Shown here piece after piece: positions 1 to 5,465 of a stretch of DNA of 5,465 bases; positions within the stretch are counted from its first letter, which is position 1, and every line of letters starts with the position of its first letter. The stretch lies in the NCBI GenBank assembly GCA_947481755.1, contig CANKHS010000100.1, positions 1-5,465 of the forward strand, given 5' to 3'. The notes under the pieces were generated by a model. It was not told where the DNA came from. It did no database searches and saw only the letters and a list, made by a program, of their open reading frames with translations. Origin of the DNA: Actinomycetota bacterium. Lineage in GTDB: Bacteria > Actinomycetota > Thermoleophilia > Gaiellales > F1-60-MAGs149. The position numbers and the translations under genes are program-made.

Positions 1-26
1 ATGCGATCGCTCAGCCGAACGGGCAT
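1..26 (-). CDS. pstA: Phosphate ABC transporter permease PstA, N-terminal start only (partial)
   Basis: Only the first eight complete codons are in the window; the gene runs off the left edge. On the minus strand an ATG at 26-24 lies one base after the pstC stop (28-30) and opens the peptide MPVRLSDR. A very good ribosome binding site, GGAGGT on the minus strand at 39-34, lies inside the last codons of pstC with 7 nt of spacing to this ATG. The two genes are therefore tightly and probably translationally coupled. Naming it pstA rests on the standard pstS-pstC-pstA-pstB order, not on the eight residues, which are not diagnostic. The product would be the second membrane subunit that pairs with PstC. 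Confidence 0.7.
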
Positions 27-27
27 C

Positions 28-1065
28 TCAGTGACCTCCCAGGCGCTTCTGGGCGCTCGCCGAGGCGATCTTGGCTCCGATCGTCAGCGCTGCTGTCGTG
101 ATAAACAGCACGACGCCAATCGCAAATAGGTTGGCCTTGAGGACGTCACCACTAAAGCCCTCGGAATAGTCGACCACCGTCGCGGCCAAGGGACGCACGG
201 GCTCGAAGAAGAACCAGACGCCATCCAGTGGGTTCGGCACGAAGGCAATACCGCCGCCGGCCATCGAGACCGCAATGGCTTCACCCACGGCGCGCCCGAT
301 TGCGAGTGACGAGCCAGCCACGAGGGCGGGGCGAATGGCGCTGATCGAAACGCGGCGACTCATCCGCCACGGGTCGCAACCAAGCGCAATCGCACCCTCT
401 TTCCACTTATTCGGGACACCGCGCAGAGCATCCGTAAAGATCGCCGTCATCAAGGGAGCGATCATCACTGCCAGCACGATTGTGGCGAGCAGCACGCTGG
501 CGCCACCAATCGGCACGACGATGGCGAGTTCGCTGGCGACCGACTGCGAGACAAGGTGCTGGGTCATCCACGGGCCGAGCACGAGAATCGCGAACAGGCC
601 GAAGACAACCGATGGCGTGGCTGCCAGCATCGTCACGATCGGGCTGAGGAACCCTGCGACGCGCTTCGGTGCGAGCTCGGCAAGAAAGATGGCCGTCAGC
701 AGCGACAACGGAAAGGCAATCAGGAGCGCGCCACCCGTGCTGAGGATCGTGCCGGCGATTGCAGGCCACGCGTTGAGCGCGGTGTAGGTCTGACCGTCGG
801 GACCGCCCGTGAAGGAATAGCCCAACTGGCGGTCAAGGGGAACATCGCCAGCGGTAAACCAGGACAGGCCGTTCGCCTGAAACGACGGCCAGCCCTCTTT
901 GAAGACGAAGATTGCAACGGAGGCAATCACGATCAACGTGAAGGCTGCAACACCCTGCACGATCCAGATGAAGATGCGGTCTTGTCGGTTAGCGGATTTA
1001 GCCGCCGACGCGCGACCAGCTCGGGGGACGCCGAGCGGCGGCGGAATGTTGGAGATCGACGACAC
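28..1065 (-). CDS. pstC: Phosphate ABC transporter permease PstC
   Basis: Inner-membrane permease of the PstSCAB phosphate importer; it forms the channel with PstA, takes phosphate from PstS and is driven by the ATPase PstB. The protein has 345 aa, slightly longer than the roughly 320 usual for PstC. A cytoplasmic N-tail (1-30) precedes a first membrane helix (about 31-55). An extracytoplasmic loop (56-100) follows, then helices near 102-130, 137-163, 180-205, 246-270 and 312-332. The ABC-permease EAA loop that docks on the ATPase is seen as EGAIALGCDPWR (223-234), followed by the family-typical IGRAVGEAIAVSMAGG (256-271). The start is GTG, with an in-frame TAG five codons upstream that limits the choice. 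No strong Shine-Dalgarno is visible, only AGG about 9 nt upstream. The gene lies downstream of pstS and its terminator, and it nearly abuts pstA. Family identity is firm; the exact start is less so. Confidence 0.93.
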   Translation of the reverse strand: MSSISNIPPPLGVPRAGRASAAKSANRQDRIFIWIVQGVAAFTLIVIASVAIFVFKEGWPSFQANGLSWFTAGDVPLDRQLGYSFTGGPDGQTYTALNAWPAIAGTILSTGGALLIAFPLSLLTAIFLAELAPKRVAGFLSPIVTMLAATPSVVFGLFAILVLGPWMTQHLVSQSVASELAIVVPIGGASVLLATIVLAVMIAPLMTAIFTDALRGVPNKWKEGAIALGCDPWRMSRRVSISAIRPALVAGSSLAIGRAVGEAIAVSMAGGGIAFVPNPLDGVWFFFEPVRPLAATVVDYSEGFSGDVLKANLFAIGVVLFITTAALTIGAKIASASAQKRLGGH

Positions 1066-1104
1066 ACCGGCAGCCTAGAAAGTCTGTGCAAGACGGTGGG
1101 AGCG

Positions 1105-1119
1105 GATTCGGCACGAATC
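1105..1119. repeat. Small perfect inverted repeat upstream of pstC
   Basis: GATTCG and CGAATC flank a 3-nt spacer (GCA). The repeat sits between the pstS terminator and the pstC start, about 40 nt upstream of the GTG. It could be an operator or a short mRNA hairpin for the read-through transcript, but six-base arms also arise by chance. No convincing -10/-35 pair was found beside it. Confidence 0.35.
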
Positions 1120-1135
1120 TGGAAACAAAATGGTG

Positions 1136-1180
1136 AAAAACAAAAACGGGGGCCCGCCGGCCAAAGCCGACGGACCCCCG
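1136..1180 (-). terminator. Strong intrinsic terminator/attenuator between pstS and pstC
   Basis: The stem arms are 1147-1161 and 1166-1180 with a 4-nt loop (1162-1165). Read on the minus strand, all 15 positions pair, two of them as G-U wobbles; read on the plus strand those two positions are A-C mismatches. The structure is thus oriented for minus-strand transcripts. On that strand it is followed at once by TTTTTGTTTTT (1146-1136). It starts 25 nt after the pstS stop. Termination here would end most transcripts after pstS, with read-through supplying pstC and the later genes, so that the binding protein is made in excess. Confidence 0.9.
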
Positions 1181-1205
1181 CGGGTCGAACAAGATACGAG
1201 CTGCG

Positions 1206-2051
1206 CTACGAGGTGACCATCGCAGCGTTCGTGGGCAGTGCGTACTTCGAGATGATCGACTTGGCGGCGGAACTTCCGCGAGCCCAGGCGATGTAGTTCT
1301 CAATGGCGCCGGTCGGGGCGCCCTTCGTGACGAAGTACTGATAGCCGGCGTAGACGAACTTGCCAGCCTTGACGTTTGCCAAGGATGGTGCGACACCGGC
1401 GACTGCCAGTGGCTTAACCGTGGTGTTGCCGACCGTGTAGGCAAACGTTACGAACCCAACCGCACAGGCATTGCCCGCAACGGCCGAGCGAACGAGACCA
1501 TTCGAGCCCTGTGCGCTGAACGACGACGCAACCGCTGCGCCACCGAGATAGAGCGTCTGGAACGTCGCCAACGTGCCCGAGCCGGCGATGCGCGTGTAGC
1601 CCTTGATTGCGCAGTCCTTACCACCAACCTGGTTCCAATTGGTGATGGAGCCCGTGAAGATACCGTTGATCTGCTCCTGCGTCAGGCTCGAGACCTTGTT
1701 AGCAGGGTTGACAATCACGACGAACGGCTCGACCGAGATGGGCCAGAACTGCAAGCCCTTGGCGTCAGCCGACTTGCCGGTGGTGACCGGTGCTCGGGAC
1801 GAGTCGCCAATCACGAACGTGCCAGCGGCGGCACCCTTGATGCCGGCACCCGAACCGCCGCCCGCAACGGTGAAGCGGGCGTGATCCTTCTTTTCGGGGC
1901 TCTTGGTGTAGGCCTGGGCCAGCGCGCTGGCGAGGACCTGCATGCCGGTGGAACCACCGGTGGCGAACGTCGTCGCGCCGGCAGCCGGTGCGACCGCGAG
2001 GATCGCAGCGGCAACTGTGCCGGCGATCAGGGTCTTGGGAGAGAGTCGCAT
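1206..2051 (-). CDS. pstS: Phosphate-binding protein PstS (exported substrate-binding protein)
   Basis: Extracytoplasmic phosphate-binding subunit of the Pst importer, 281 aa, within the range of the shorter PstS-like proteins. The N-terminus is a signal peptide: basic MRLSPK, a hydrophobic stretch (about 8-22), and an Ala-rich end with likely cleavage near residues 24-26. No lipobox cysteine is present. Phosphate-site loops are recognisable: GGSTGM (32-37), GGGSGAGI (64-71), GDSSR (82-86) and R-x-x-GSGT (154-160). The family segment LTQEQINGIFTGSITNWNQV (123-142) is typical of PstS. The mature protein has two cysteines, C147 and C196, which might pair. The ATG at 2051 is preceded by AGGAG with 10 nt of spacing. 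The stop of the preceding exported-protein gene is only 30 nt upstream, so the two are probably co-transcribed. A strong terminator follows. Confidence 0.95.
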   Translation of the reverse strand: MRLSPKTLIAGTVAAAILAVAPAAGATTFATGGSTGMQVLASALAQAYTKSPEKKDHARFTVAGGGSGAGIKGAAAGTFVIGDSSRAPVTTGKSADAKGLQFWPISVEPFVVIVNPANKVSSLTQEQINGIFTGSITNWNQVGGKDCAIKGYTRIAGSGTLATFQTLYLGGAAVASSFSAQGSNGLVRSAVAGNACAVGFVTFAYTVGNTTVKPLAVAGVAPSLANVKAGKFVYAGYQYFVTKGAPTGAIENYIAWARGSSAAKSIISKYALPTNAAMVTS

Positions 2052-2081
2052 AATAAGTTTGCTCCTAGTTAGGTTTGAGAG

Positions 2082-2738
2082 TTACGAGGTGGGCGAGTCG
2101 CTCGTGGGAGCCGTGTAAGCCCACGTGGCGAAGAACTTGGCGACGCCGGCTGCCTTGGCCTTGACTTCGATGCGGAAGCCGTAACGACCGGCAACGCCGC
2201 TCATCACATACGCGGTGGCGTCAAAATTGCCCTCGCCGTTGAGAGCAATGTTCGTGACCTCAGCCTCATCGTTGCTGTAGTAGCCAGGGACGTGACCGGG
2301 ATAGATGCAGAGATGGCCAGCCGGTGCGGTGGGCTTCTCGTACGTACCCACGCACTCCGGATCCTCGACGCCACCACCGGAGATGCCGAAGCTGGTCAGG
2401 TTGAGACGCTTGGGAAGCGGCAATGGGAACGACGCTGCTGCGCCACTCGCGCCGCCAGCTGCTGCTGCGACCCACTCGGTGCCGATGGCCCCGGAGATCG
2501 TCTTGCCGGACTGAACGGTCGTGAGGTCAATCACGCGGTCCGGCAGATGGCCGGCGCGGTTGGTTGGCACGATCGAGCTGGCCTGCTTGCCCGTCGGGGA
2601 TACCTTGTATCCGCTGACGGCGTACGAATTGCGTGCCAACGGCACGGGTGCATCGGCGCCGCCGATCGCGGGAATGGCGAGTGCTGCGCCAATCGCCGCG
2701 CAGGTGCCGAGCGCGATAAGACGACCTTTGCGATTCAT
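2082..2738 (-). CDS. Exported protein of unknown function, first gene of the pst operon
   Basis: I do not recognise a named family for this 218-aa protein. A signal peptide is clear: MNRKGR, then a hydrophobic segment (about 7-27), with cleavage probably near residue 30. The mature part is rich in Ala, Gly, Pro, Ser and Thr. An Ala/Gly-rich stretch (91-103, AAAAGGASGAAAS) precedes PLPLPKRL. Two cysteines, C129 and C144, bracket a Pro-rich segment and could form a disulfide. The C-terminal half (about 160-210) alternates like a beta-sandwich and ends near FFATWAYTAP. From memory, a C-x14-C segment with AP-G-LC-Y followed by a G-x-W-A-x-T end recurs in uncharacterised secreted proteins of thermoleophilic actinobacteria; this is unchecked. 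The ATG has a strong AAGGAGG just 3 nt upstream. Its stop lies 30 nt before pstS, which suggests a surface role linked to phosphate uptake. The gene itself is well supported; its function is unknown. Confidence 0.85.
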   Translation of the reverse strand: MNRKGRLIALGTCAAIGAALAIPAIGGADAPVPLARNSYAVSGYKVSPTGKQASSIVPTNRAGHLPDRVIDLTTVQSGKTISGAIGTEWVAAAAGGASGAAASFPLPLPKRLNLTSFGISGGGVEDPECVGTYEKPTAPAGHLCIYPGHVPGYYSNDEAEVTNIALNGEGNFDATAYVMSGVAGRYGFRIEVKAKAAGVAKFFATWAYTAPTSDSPTS

Positions 2739-2858
2739 GATCCTCCTTAGGGATCCCGCGGGGCTCGCGGTCGAGTACTAAGGTAGGCAGCCTCGAGAGG
2801 GCCATGGGTAAAGCGATTGGGGGAGTTCCGTTCCAGATTGGTGAAACGCGCTCGGGGT

Positions 2859-2880
2859 CTTCACATTTGGTACACGTTTC
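2859..2880 (+). promoter_or_regulatory. Candidate Pho-box-like imperfect 11-bp direct repeat
   Basis: Two adjacent 11-mers, CTTCACATTTG and GTACACGTTTC, agree at 7 of 11 positions and share a CAC core followed by TTT. OmpR/PhoB-class response regulators, including actinobacterial PhoP, bind tandem 11-bp repeats with a TTCAC-like core. This site lies about 120-140 bp upstream of the first gene of the pst operon. The match to any published consensus is only partial and the orientation is away from the pst genes, so this is a weak candidate. Confidence 0.25.
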
Positions 2881-2890
2881 CGCGCAATCT

Positions 2891-2904
2891 GTGTGCTGGC
2901 ACAC
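2891..2904. promoter_or_regulatory. Perfect 14-bp palindrome, candidate operator
   Basis: GTGTGC and GCACAC are perfect inverted arms around a 2-bp spacer (TG). The site lies between divergent genes, about 150 bp from the pst-side start and about 100 bp from the start at 3007. Its size and symmetry fit a dimeric helix-turn-helix repressor site. No regulator gene is in the window, so the binder cannot be named. Confidence 0.35.
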
Positions 2905-3006
2905 GCCTCGTGGGGCCACCTGCGCTGGTGAAGGAGGTCGTGAAGATTTCGTTTGGATTGCGCGTAGTCGTGCACGTTGCCTGCAATGCGGGAGTAGGTT
3001 GAGGTC

Positions 3007-3285
3007 ATGAGTGCAGCCCGTGCCGCCACCTACCTGATGGACCAAGGCCCCTTTCGCCGTGAGCTCGCGATCGAACTCGCGCGCGGCATCGTGTCCGACG
3101 ATCGTTCGGCCGCCGATGAGGTCGCTGCGGCGAGTGTCGTTTTGCGGCGTGCAGGCTTCGTCGAAGAGGCGCTGGTCGCGGCGGGTATTGCTGCCGCTCG
3201 CGGTGCCGATCTGCCTGTCGAACTCAAAGAAGCTCCGCCGCGTTGGCAGGTTCGTCGACGTGGTCCGTTCAGCCGCGCAGCCTGA
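3007..3285 (+). CDS. Small hypothetical protein upstream of etfB
   Basis: Unrecognised 92-aa protein. It appears soluble and mostly helical, with many Ala, Arg and Glu residues (for example FRRELAIELARGIVSDD at 16-32), then a Pro- and Arg-rich C-terminus. There is no signal peptide or membrane segment. Support for it being real comes from codon positions: G and A lead the first position and third positions are moderately GC-rich with the same GTC, GCC and CGT choices as etfB. The ATG has only a modest ribosome binding site (TAGG, 8 nt upstream). It ends 62 nt before etfB, in the same direction, and could share its transcript. A competing minus-strand frame over 3030-3299 is judged a shadow, because its product is low-complexity and Arg/Ser-rich. 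Without homologues the gene remains tentative. Confidence 0.5.
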   Translation: MSAARAATYLMDQGPFRRELAIELARGIVSDDRSAADEVAAASVVLRRAGFVEEALVAAGIAAARGADLPVELKEAPPRWQVRRRGPFSRAA

Positions 3286-3347
3286 GTCCGGCGAATCACC
3301 TAGCGGGGTTAGGTATCGTCTAGCCCGCAACCTCAGGAGGCCGGACC

Positions 3348-4133
3348 GTGCGAATCGCGATCTGCGTGAAGGAAGTACCAGACCCCACCGCGGTAAAGCG
3401 GATTGATGACGGCTCTCACCGGCTCGTTCGAAGCGGCGAGAACACGTTGAATCCGTACGATCGCCATGCGATCGAGGCAGCGGTGCAGATCAAGGAAGGG
3501 CCTGCGCCCGACACCGAGATCACGATCGTGACGATGGCGCCCGAGAGCGCTGGCCGCTCCGTCGACCGCGCGCTCGCACAGGGTGGCGATCGCTCGATCC
3601 ACATTGCCGACGAGGCTGCTGCTGGCAGCGACCTCTTGGGTACCGCACGGGTGTTGGCTGCCGCGCTCAAGCGCGAATCGTTTGACCTCATTCTGCTCGG
3701 ACAGCAGGCTGCCGACAGTGAGTGCTACGTGATGGCTGGACTCGTTGCCGAGCTCTTGGAGGTGCCGTGCGTCACGCAGGCCGCCTCGATCGAGCTGGCC
3801 GATGGCAGCGTCACCGTCAAGCGCCAGGTCGAGACGGGGTACGACACCGTCAAGGCCCAAATGCCGTGTGTCGTCTCGGTCTCCGACGCGATCAACGACC
3901 CGCGCTATCCGCCTCTGCCCGCGATCATGGGCGCCAAGCGCAAGCCGCATGAGGTCGTCACGCTTGCCGAGCTCGGCGTCGACGCCAGCACGGTTGGTGC
4001 CGCAGGTGCCGCGACGAGTGTTGGTGGACTTTCGAAGCCCGCTGGTCGTGGTGACACGATCGTCCTCGAGGACGACGGCACCGCTGCCGAGCAGCTCCTT
4101 GCATTCTTGGTCGAGAAGAAGGTGGTCGCATAA
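3348..4133 (+). CDS. etfB: Electron transfer flavoprotein beta subunit
   Basis: Beta subunit of the heterodimeric cytoplasmic electron transfer flavoprotein, which carries electrons from flavin dehydrogenases (such as acyl-CoA dehydrogenases) towards ETF-quinone oxidoreductase or a related acceptor. The 261-aa length is normal. Family marks in order: VKEVPDP (7-13), the NPYDRHAIEAA core (35-45), the nucleotide-binding segment LLGQQAADSE (116-125), the ETF-beta signature region VKRQVETGYDTVKAQMPCVV (157-176), and NDPRYPPLPAIMGAKRKP (183-200) with LAELGVD (206-212). The start is GTG at 3348, fixed by AGGAGG (3335-3340) with 7 nt of spacing and by the expected N-terminus MRIAICVKEVPD. A weak hairpin can be drawn at 3303-3328, just upstream. 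The stop overlaps the etfA start by one base (TAATG). Whether it belongs to the classical respiratory or the bifurcating ETF class cannot be decided here, because no acyl-CoA dehydrogenase, FixC or FixX gene is in view. Confidence 0.96.
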   Translation: MRIAICVKEVPDPTAVKRIDDGSHRLVRSGENTLNPYDRHAIEAAVQIKEGPAPDTEITIVTMAPESAGRSVDRALAQGGDRSIHIADEAAAGSDLLGTARVLAAALKRESFDLILLGQQAADSECYVMAGLVAELLEVPCVTQAASIELADGSVTVKRQVETGYDTVKAQMPCVVSVSDAINDPRYPPLPAIMGAKRKPHEVVTLAELGVDASTVGAAGAATSVGGLSKPAGRGDTIVLEDDGTAAEQLLAFLVEKKVVA

Positions 4134-5110
4134 TGGCTGGCATCGCAGTTCTCTGTGAGGTACAGGGCGGCGAGGTCGCCCGCGGCTCGATCGGTGTGCT
4201 CGAGGAGGCAGCCCGACTGGGTGCCGCCCTGGGTGAGTCGGTTGATGCGATCGTCTGTGGCAGTGGCCTTGACGATGCCAAATTGGCCGCACTCGGTGGT
4301 TTTGGTGCCACGACGGTGCGCGTTGCCGACGACGCGCTGCTGGCGAGTGGTATTGCTCAGCCCGTCGTCGATGCCTGCGCCACAGCGCAAGAGGCTGGCG
4401 GCTACCGCTACTGGCTCGCTGCCGCTTCGATCATGACGGCCGATGCGTTGGCCGGGCTGGCTGCGCGTCTTGGTGCCGGTATCGTCATCGACGCCGTGGA
4501 ACTCCACGCCGAAGGCGGGGCACTCGTGACCCGCCGCTCCGGTCTTGGTGACTCCGTGCTTGCGCACTGTGGCTTTACCTCGACGGTCGGCGTGGTTGTG
4601 ACGCGCGCGAATGCCTTCGCCGCAACCGATGGCAACGGTGGCACGGCTCCCGTGGAGCGTTTCGCACCGACGTTCCGCGCCTGGTCGCAGGCCGTCACGC
4701 TGGTTGGTCATGAGGATGCCGTCGAGACTGGCCCGGACATCAGTGCTGCTGACGTCTTGGTTGCCGGTGGTCGTGGCCTTGGCGATGCCTCGGGCTTTGG
4801 TCAGATTGAGGAACTCGCGACTGCCTTCGGTGGTGCGGTTGCCGCAACGCGTGCTGTGGTTGATGCCGGTTGGTATCCGTACAGTGCCCAGGTCGGCCAG
4901 ACAGGCAAGACCGTGACGCCAAAGCTCTACGTCGCCTGCGGTATCTCGGGCGCGATCCAACACAAGGTTGGCATGCAGGGCTCGGGCACGATCGTGGCGA
5001 TCAACAAAGATAAGAACGCGCCGATCTTCGACTATGCCGACTTCGGCATCGTTGGTGATCTCAACGCTGTGGTTCCGCAATTGACCGCGCTGGTCAAGGC
5101 GCGCGGGTAG
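4133..5110 (+). CDS. etfA: Electron transfer flavoprotein alpha subunit
   Basis: Alpha subunit of the electron transfer flavoprotein; its C-terminal domain binds the FAD that shuttles electrons. It is 325 aa, a typical length. The N-terminal nucleotide-fold domain (about 1-190) includes TADALAGLAARLGAG (102-116) and LVTRRSGLGDS (131-141). The C-terminal FAD domain (about 205-325) shows GRGLGD (213-218), RAVVDAGWYP (240-249), the FAD-contact loop QVGQTGKTVTP (253-263) and the ETF-alpha signature LYVACGISGAIQHKVG (265-280) with VAINKD (288-293). The ATG shares a base with the etfB stop, giving translational coupling and equal subunit supply; AAGG lies about 11 nt upstream. No terminator separates the two genes. 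The gene ends 12 nt before a long perfect hairpin. Confidence 0.97.
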   Translation: MAGIAVLCEVQGGEVARGSIGVLEEAARLGAALGESVDAIVCGSGLDDAKLAALGGFGATTVRVADDALLASGIAQPVVDACATAQEAGGYRYWLAAASIMTADALAGLAARLGAGIVIDAVELHAEGGALVTRRSGLGDSVLAHCGFTSTVGVVVTRANAFAATDGNGGTAPVERFAPTFRAWSQAVTLVGHEDAVETGPDISAADVLVAGGRGLGDASGFGQIEELATAFGGAVAATRAVVDAGWYPYSAQVGQTGKTVTPKLYVACGISGAIQHKVGMQGSGTIVAINKDKNAPIFDYADFGIVGDLNAVVPQLTALVKARG

Positions 5111-5122
5111 CTCACCTCCGCT

Positions 5123-5178
5123 CGCGATCTAGCGAGGACATCGCATCCGCGTGGATGCGATGTCCTCGCTAGATCGCG
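5123..5178. terminator. Perfect 26-bp inverted repeat, probable bidirectional terminator
   Basis: The arms 5123-5148 and 5153-5178 are exact reverse complements, with a 4-nt loop GCGT (5149-5152). The hairpin sits between convergent genes, 12 nt after the etfA stop and 7 nt from the arsJ-like stop, so a shared terminator is the natural reading. Neither side has a T tract, so it would be a non-canonical (stem-only) terminator of the sort reported in some actinobacteria. The stem is unusually long and mismatch-free for a plain terminator; a dispersed palindromic repeat element is an alternative. Confidence 0.75.
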
Positions 5179-5185
5179 CTTGGTG

Positions 5186-5465
5186 TTACCGAGCAGGCGA
5201 CGCGGCTGCGACCGTAGTCCGCGGCAGCAGCAGCGAGATCGTTCCCGCCGCCAGCACCATCAAGGCCGAGGCCCAGAGGCATGCCTCGAGGCCCTGCCAT
5301 TGGTAGAGCAGGCCGGACAGGATCGTGCCGGCGAGACGGCCGCCGGCGTTGGCCATGTAATAGAACCCGACGTTCATCGCGACCTTGTTGCCGTCTGCGT
5401 AGTGCAGGATCAAGAACGAGTGGACGGCGGAGTTGAGGGCGAACACGAAGCCAAACACGATCAGG
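5186..5465 (-). CDS. arsJ: MFS efflux transporter, ArsJ-like, C-terminal part (partial)
   Basis: The stop (TAA) is at 5188-5186. The frame stays open to the window edge, with two further in-frame codons (Leu, Ile) before a GTG at 5458, so that GTG is internal and not the start. About 92 residues are visible, containing two to three membrane helices. Most telling is NVGFYYMANAGGRLAGTILS, followed by LLYQWQGLEACLW and preceded by FALNSAVHSFLILHYADG. These segments match my recollection of the C-terminus of ArsJ, which exports 1-arseno-3-phosphoglycerate made by a partner glyceraldehyde-3-phosphate dehydrogenase, giving arsenate resistance. The short Ala-rich tail after LLPRTT is not distinctive. 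The partner dehydrogenase gene, if present, would lie beyond the right edge. MFS membership is near certain; the ArsJ assignment is strong but based on a fragment. Confidence 0.82.
   Translation of the reverse strand, partial: LIVFGFVFALNSAVHSFLILHYADGNKVAMNVGFYYMANAGGRLAGTILSGLLYQWQGLEACLWASALMVLAAGTISLLLPRTTVAAASPAR

Larger units (their letters stand above)
2739..3006. promoter_or_regulatory. Divergent intergenic region expected to hold the pst promoter
   Basis: This 268-bp stretch separates the leftward pst operon from the rightward small gene and etfBA. No tRNA or other RNA gene is visible. It must contain the leftward promoter, because the operon has no other upstream space. I could not identify a convincing -35/-10 pair on either strand. 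It contains a perfect 14-bp palindrome (2891-2904), an imperfect 11-bp tandem repeat (2859-2880), two GTGAA boxes 12 bp apart (2927-2944), and an anti-Shine-Dalgarno complement AAGGAGGT (2931-2938) with no suitably spaced start. Confidence 0.55.

Noticed and set aside
3..10. GCGATCGC octamer as a cyanobacterial HIP1 signature
   Set aside because: It is not abundant in the window, as it would be in a HIP1-rich cyanobacterium, and occasional copies are expected in GC-rich DNA.
556..1296. Long plus-strand open frame opposite pstC that runs through the terminator
   Set aside because: It overlaps pstC, the terminator hairpin and the end of pstS on the wrong strand, and its product is a charged, low-complexity sequence.
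2700..2702. Cysteine 13 of the exported protein as a lipoprotein lipobox (LGTC)
   Set aside because: Threonine at -1 is unfavourable, only 12 residues precede the cysteine, and the hydrophobic core continues beyond it, so it is part of the signal helix.
2931..3002. Possible leader peptide: perfect AAGGAGGT followed by GTG and about 20 codons ending 4 nt before the ATG at 3007
   Set aside because: The GTG is only 1 nt after the Shine-Dalgarno-like octamer, too close for normal initiation. No other start lies at a proper distance in that frame.
2527..3330. Minus-strand open frame spanning the divergent intergenic region (267 codons)
   Set aside because: It overlaps the start of the exported-protein gene in another frame, has an Arg/Thr-rich unstructured product, and would occupy the region that must hold the pst promoter.
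3333..4292. Long open frame on the minus strand opposite etfB (319 codons)
   Set aside because: Its His- and Arg-rich product has no recognisable domain and it lies antisense to a clear etfB gene.
3905..5080. Long open frame on the minus strand opposite etfA (391 codons)
   Set aside because: It lies wholly antisense to etfB/etfA, whose family signatures are unmistakable. Its product is low-complexity and Arg/Thr/Gly-rich, as expected of a high-GC shadow frame.

Overview
This is a high-GC bacterial window carrying three gene blocks. The alanine- and glycine-rich proteins, GTG starts on two of the genes, strong GGAGG-type ribosome binding sites and an SPI-type exported PstS suggest a high-GC actinobacterium, possibly of the Thermoleophilia/Solirubrobacterales kind. 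That placement is an inference from style and not from a marker gene.

Left block (about 1-2738, all minus strand): a high-affinity phosphate uptake (Pst) operon read right to left. It begins with an exported protein of unknown function (2082-2738). Next come pstS, the phosphate-binding protein (1206-2051), a strong intrinsic terminator (1136-1180), pstC (28-1065) and the first codons of a downstream permease gene, almost certainly pstA (1-26). The terminator inside the operon should give much more binding protein than permease.

Middle block (about 3007-5110, plus strand): a small hypothetical gene (3007-3285), then etfB and etfA. The etf genes overlap by one base and encode the two subunits of an electron transfer flavoprotein. 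The region 2739-3006 separates the two divergent blocks. It contains a 14-bp perfect palindrome and an imperfect 11-bp direct repeat, both candidate regulator sites.

Right block (5186 to the window end, minus strand): the C-terminal part of an MFS transporter that closely resembles ArsJ, which exports 1-arseno-3-phosphoglycerate. It converges on etfA. The 75-bp gap between them is almost filled by a perfect 26-bp inverted repeat with a 4-nt loop, probably a bidirectional terminator.

Pst imports phosphate and, as a side effect, arsenate; ArsJ removes an arsenylated metabolite. Their closeness is suggestive, but the etf genes lie between them and nothing here shows co-regulation. I found no CRISPR array, tRNA, rRNA, insertion sequence or clearly novel multigene system. 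The most distinctive items are the unknown exported protein leading the pst operon, the in-operon terminator and the long perfect palindrome.
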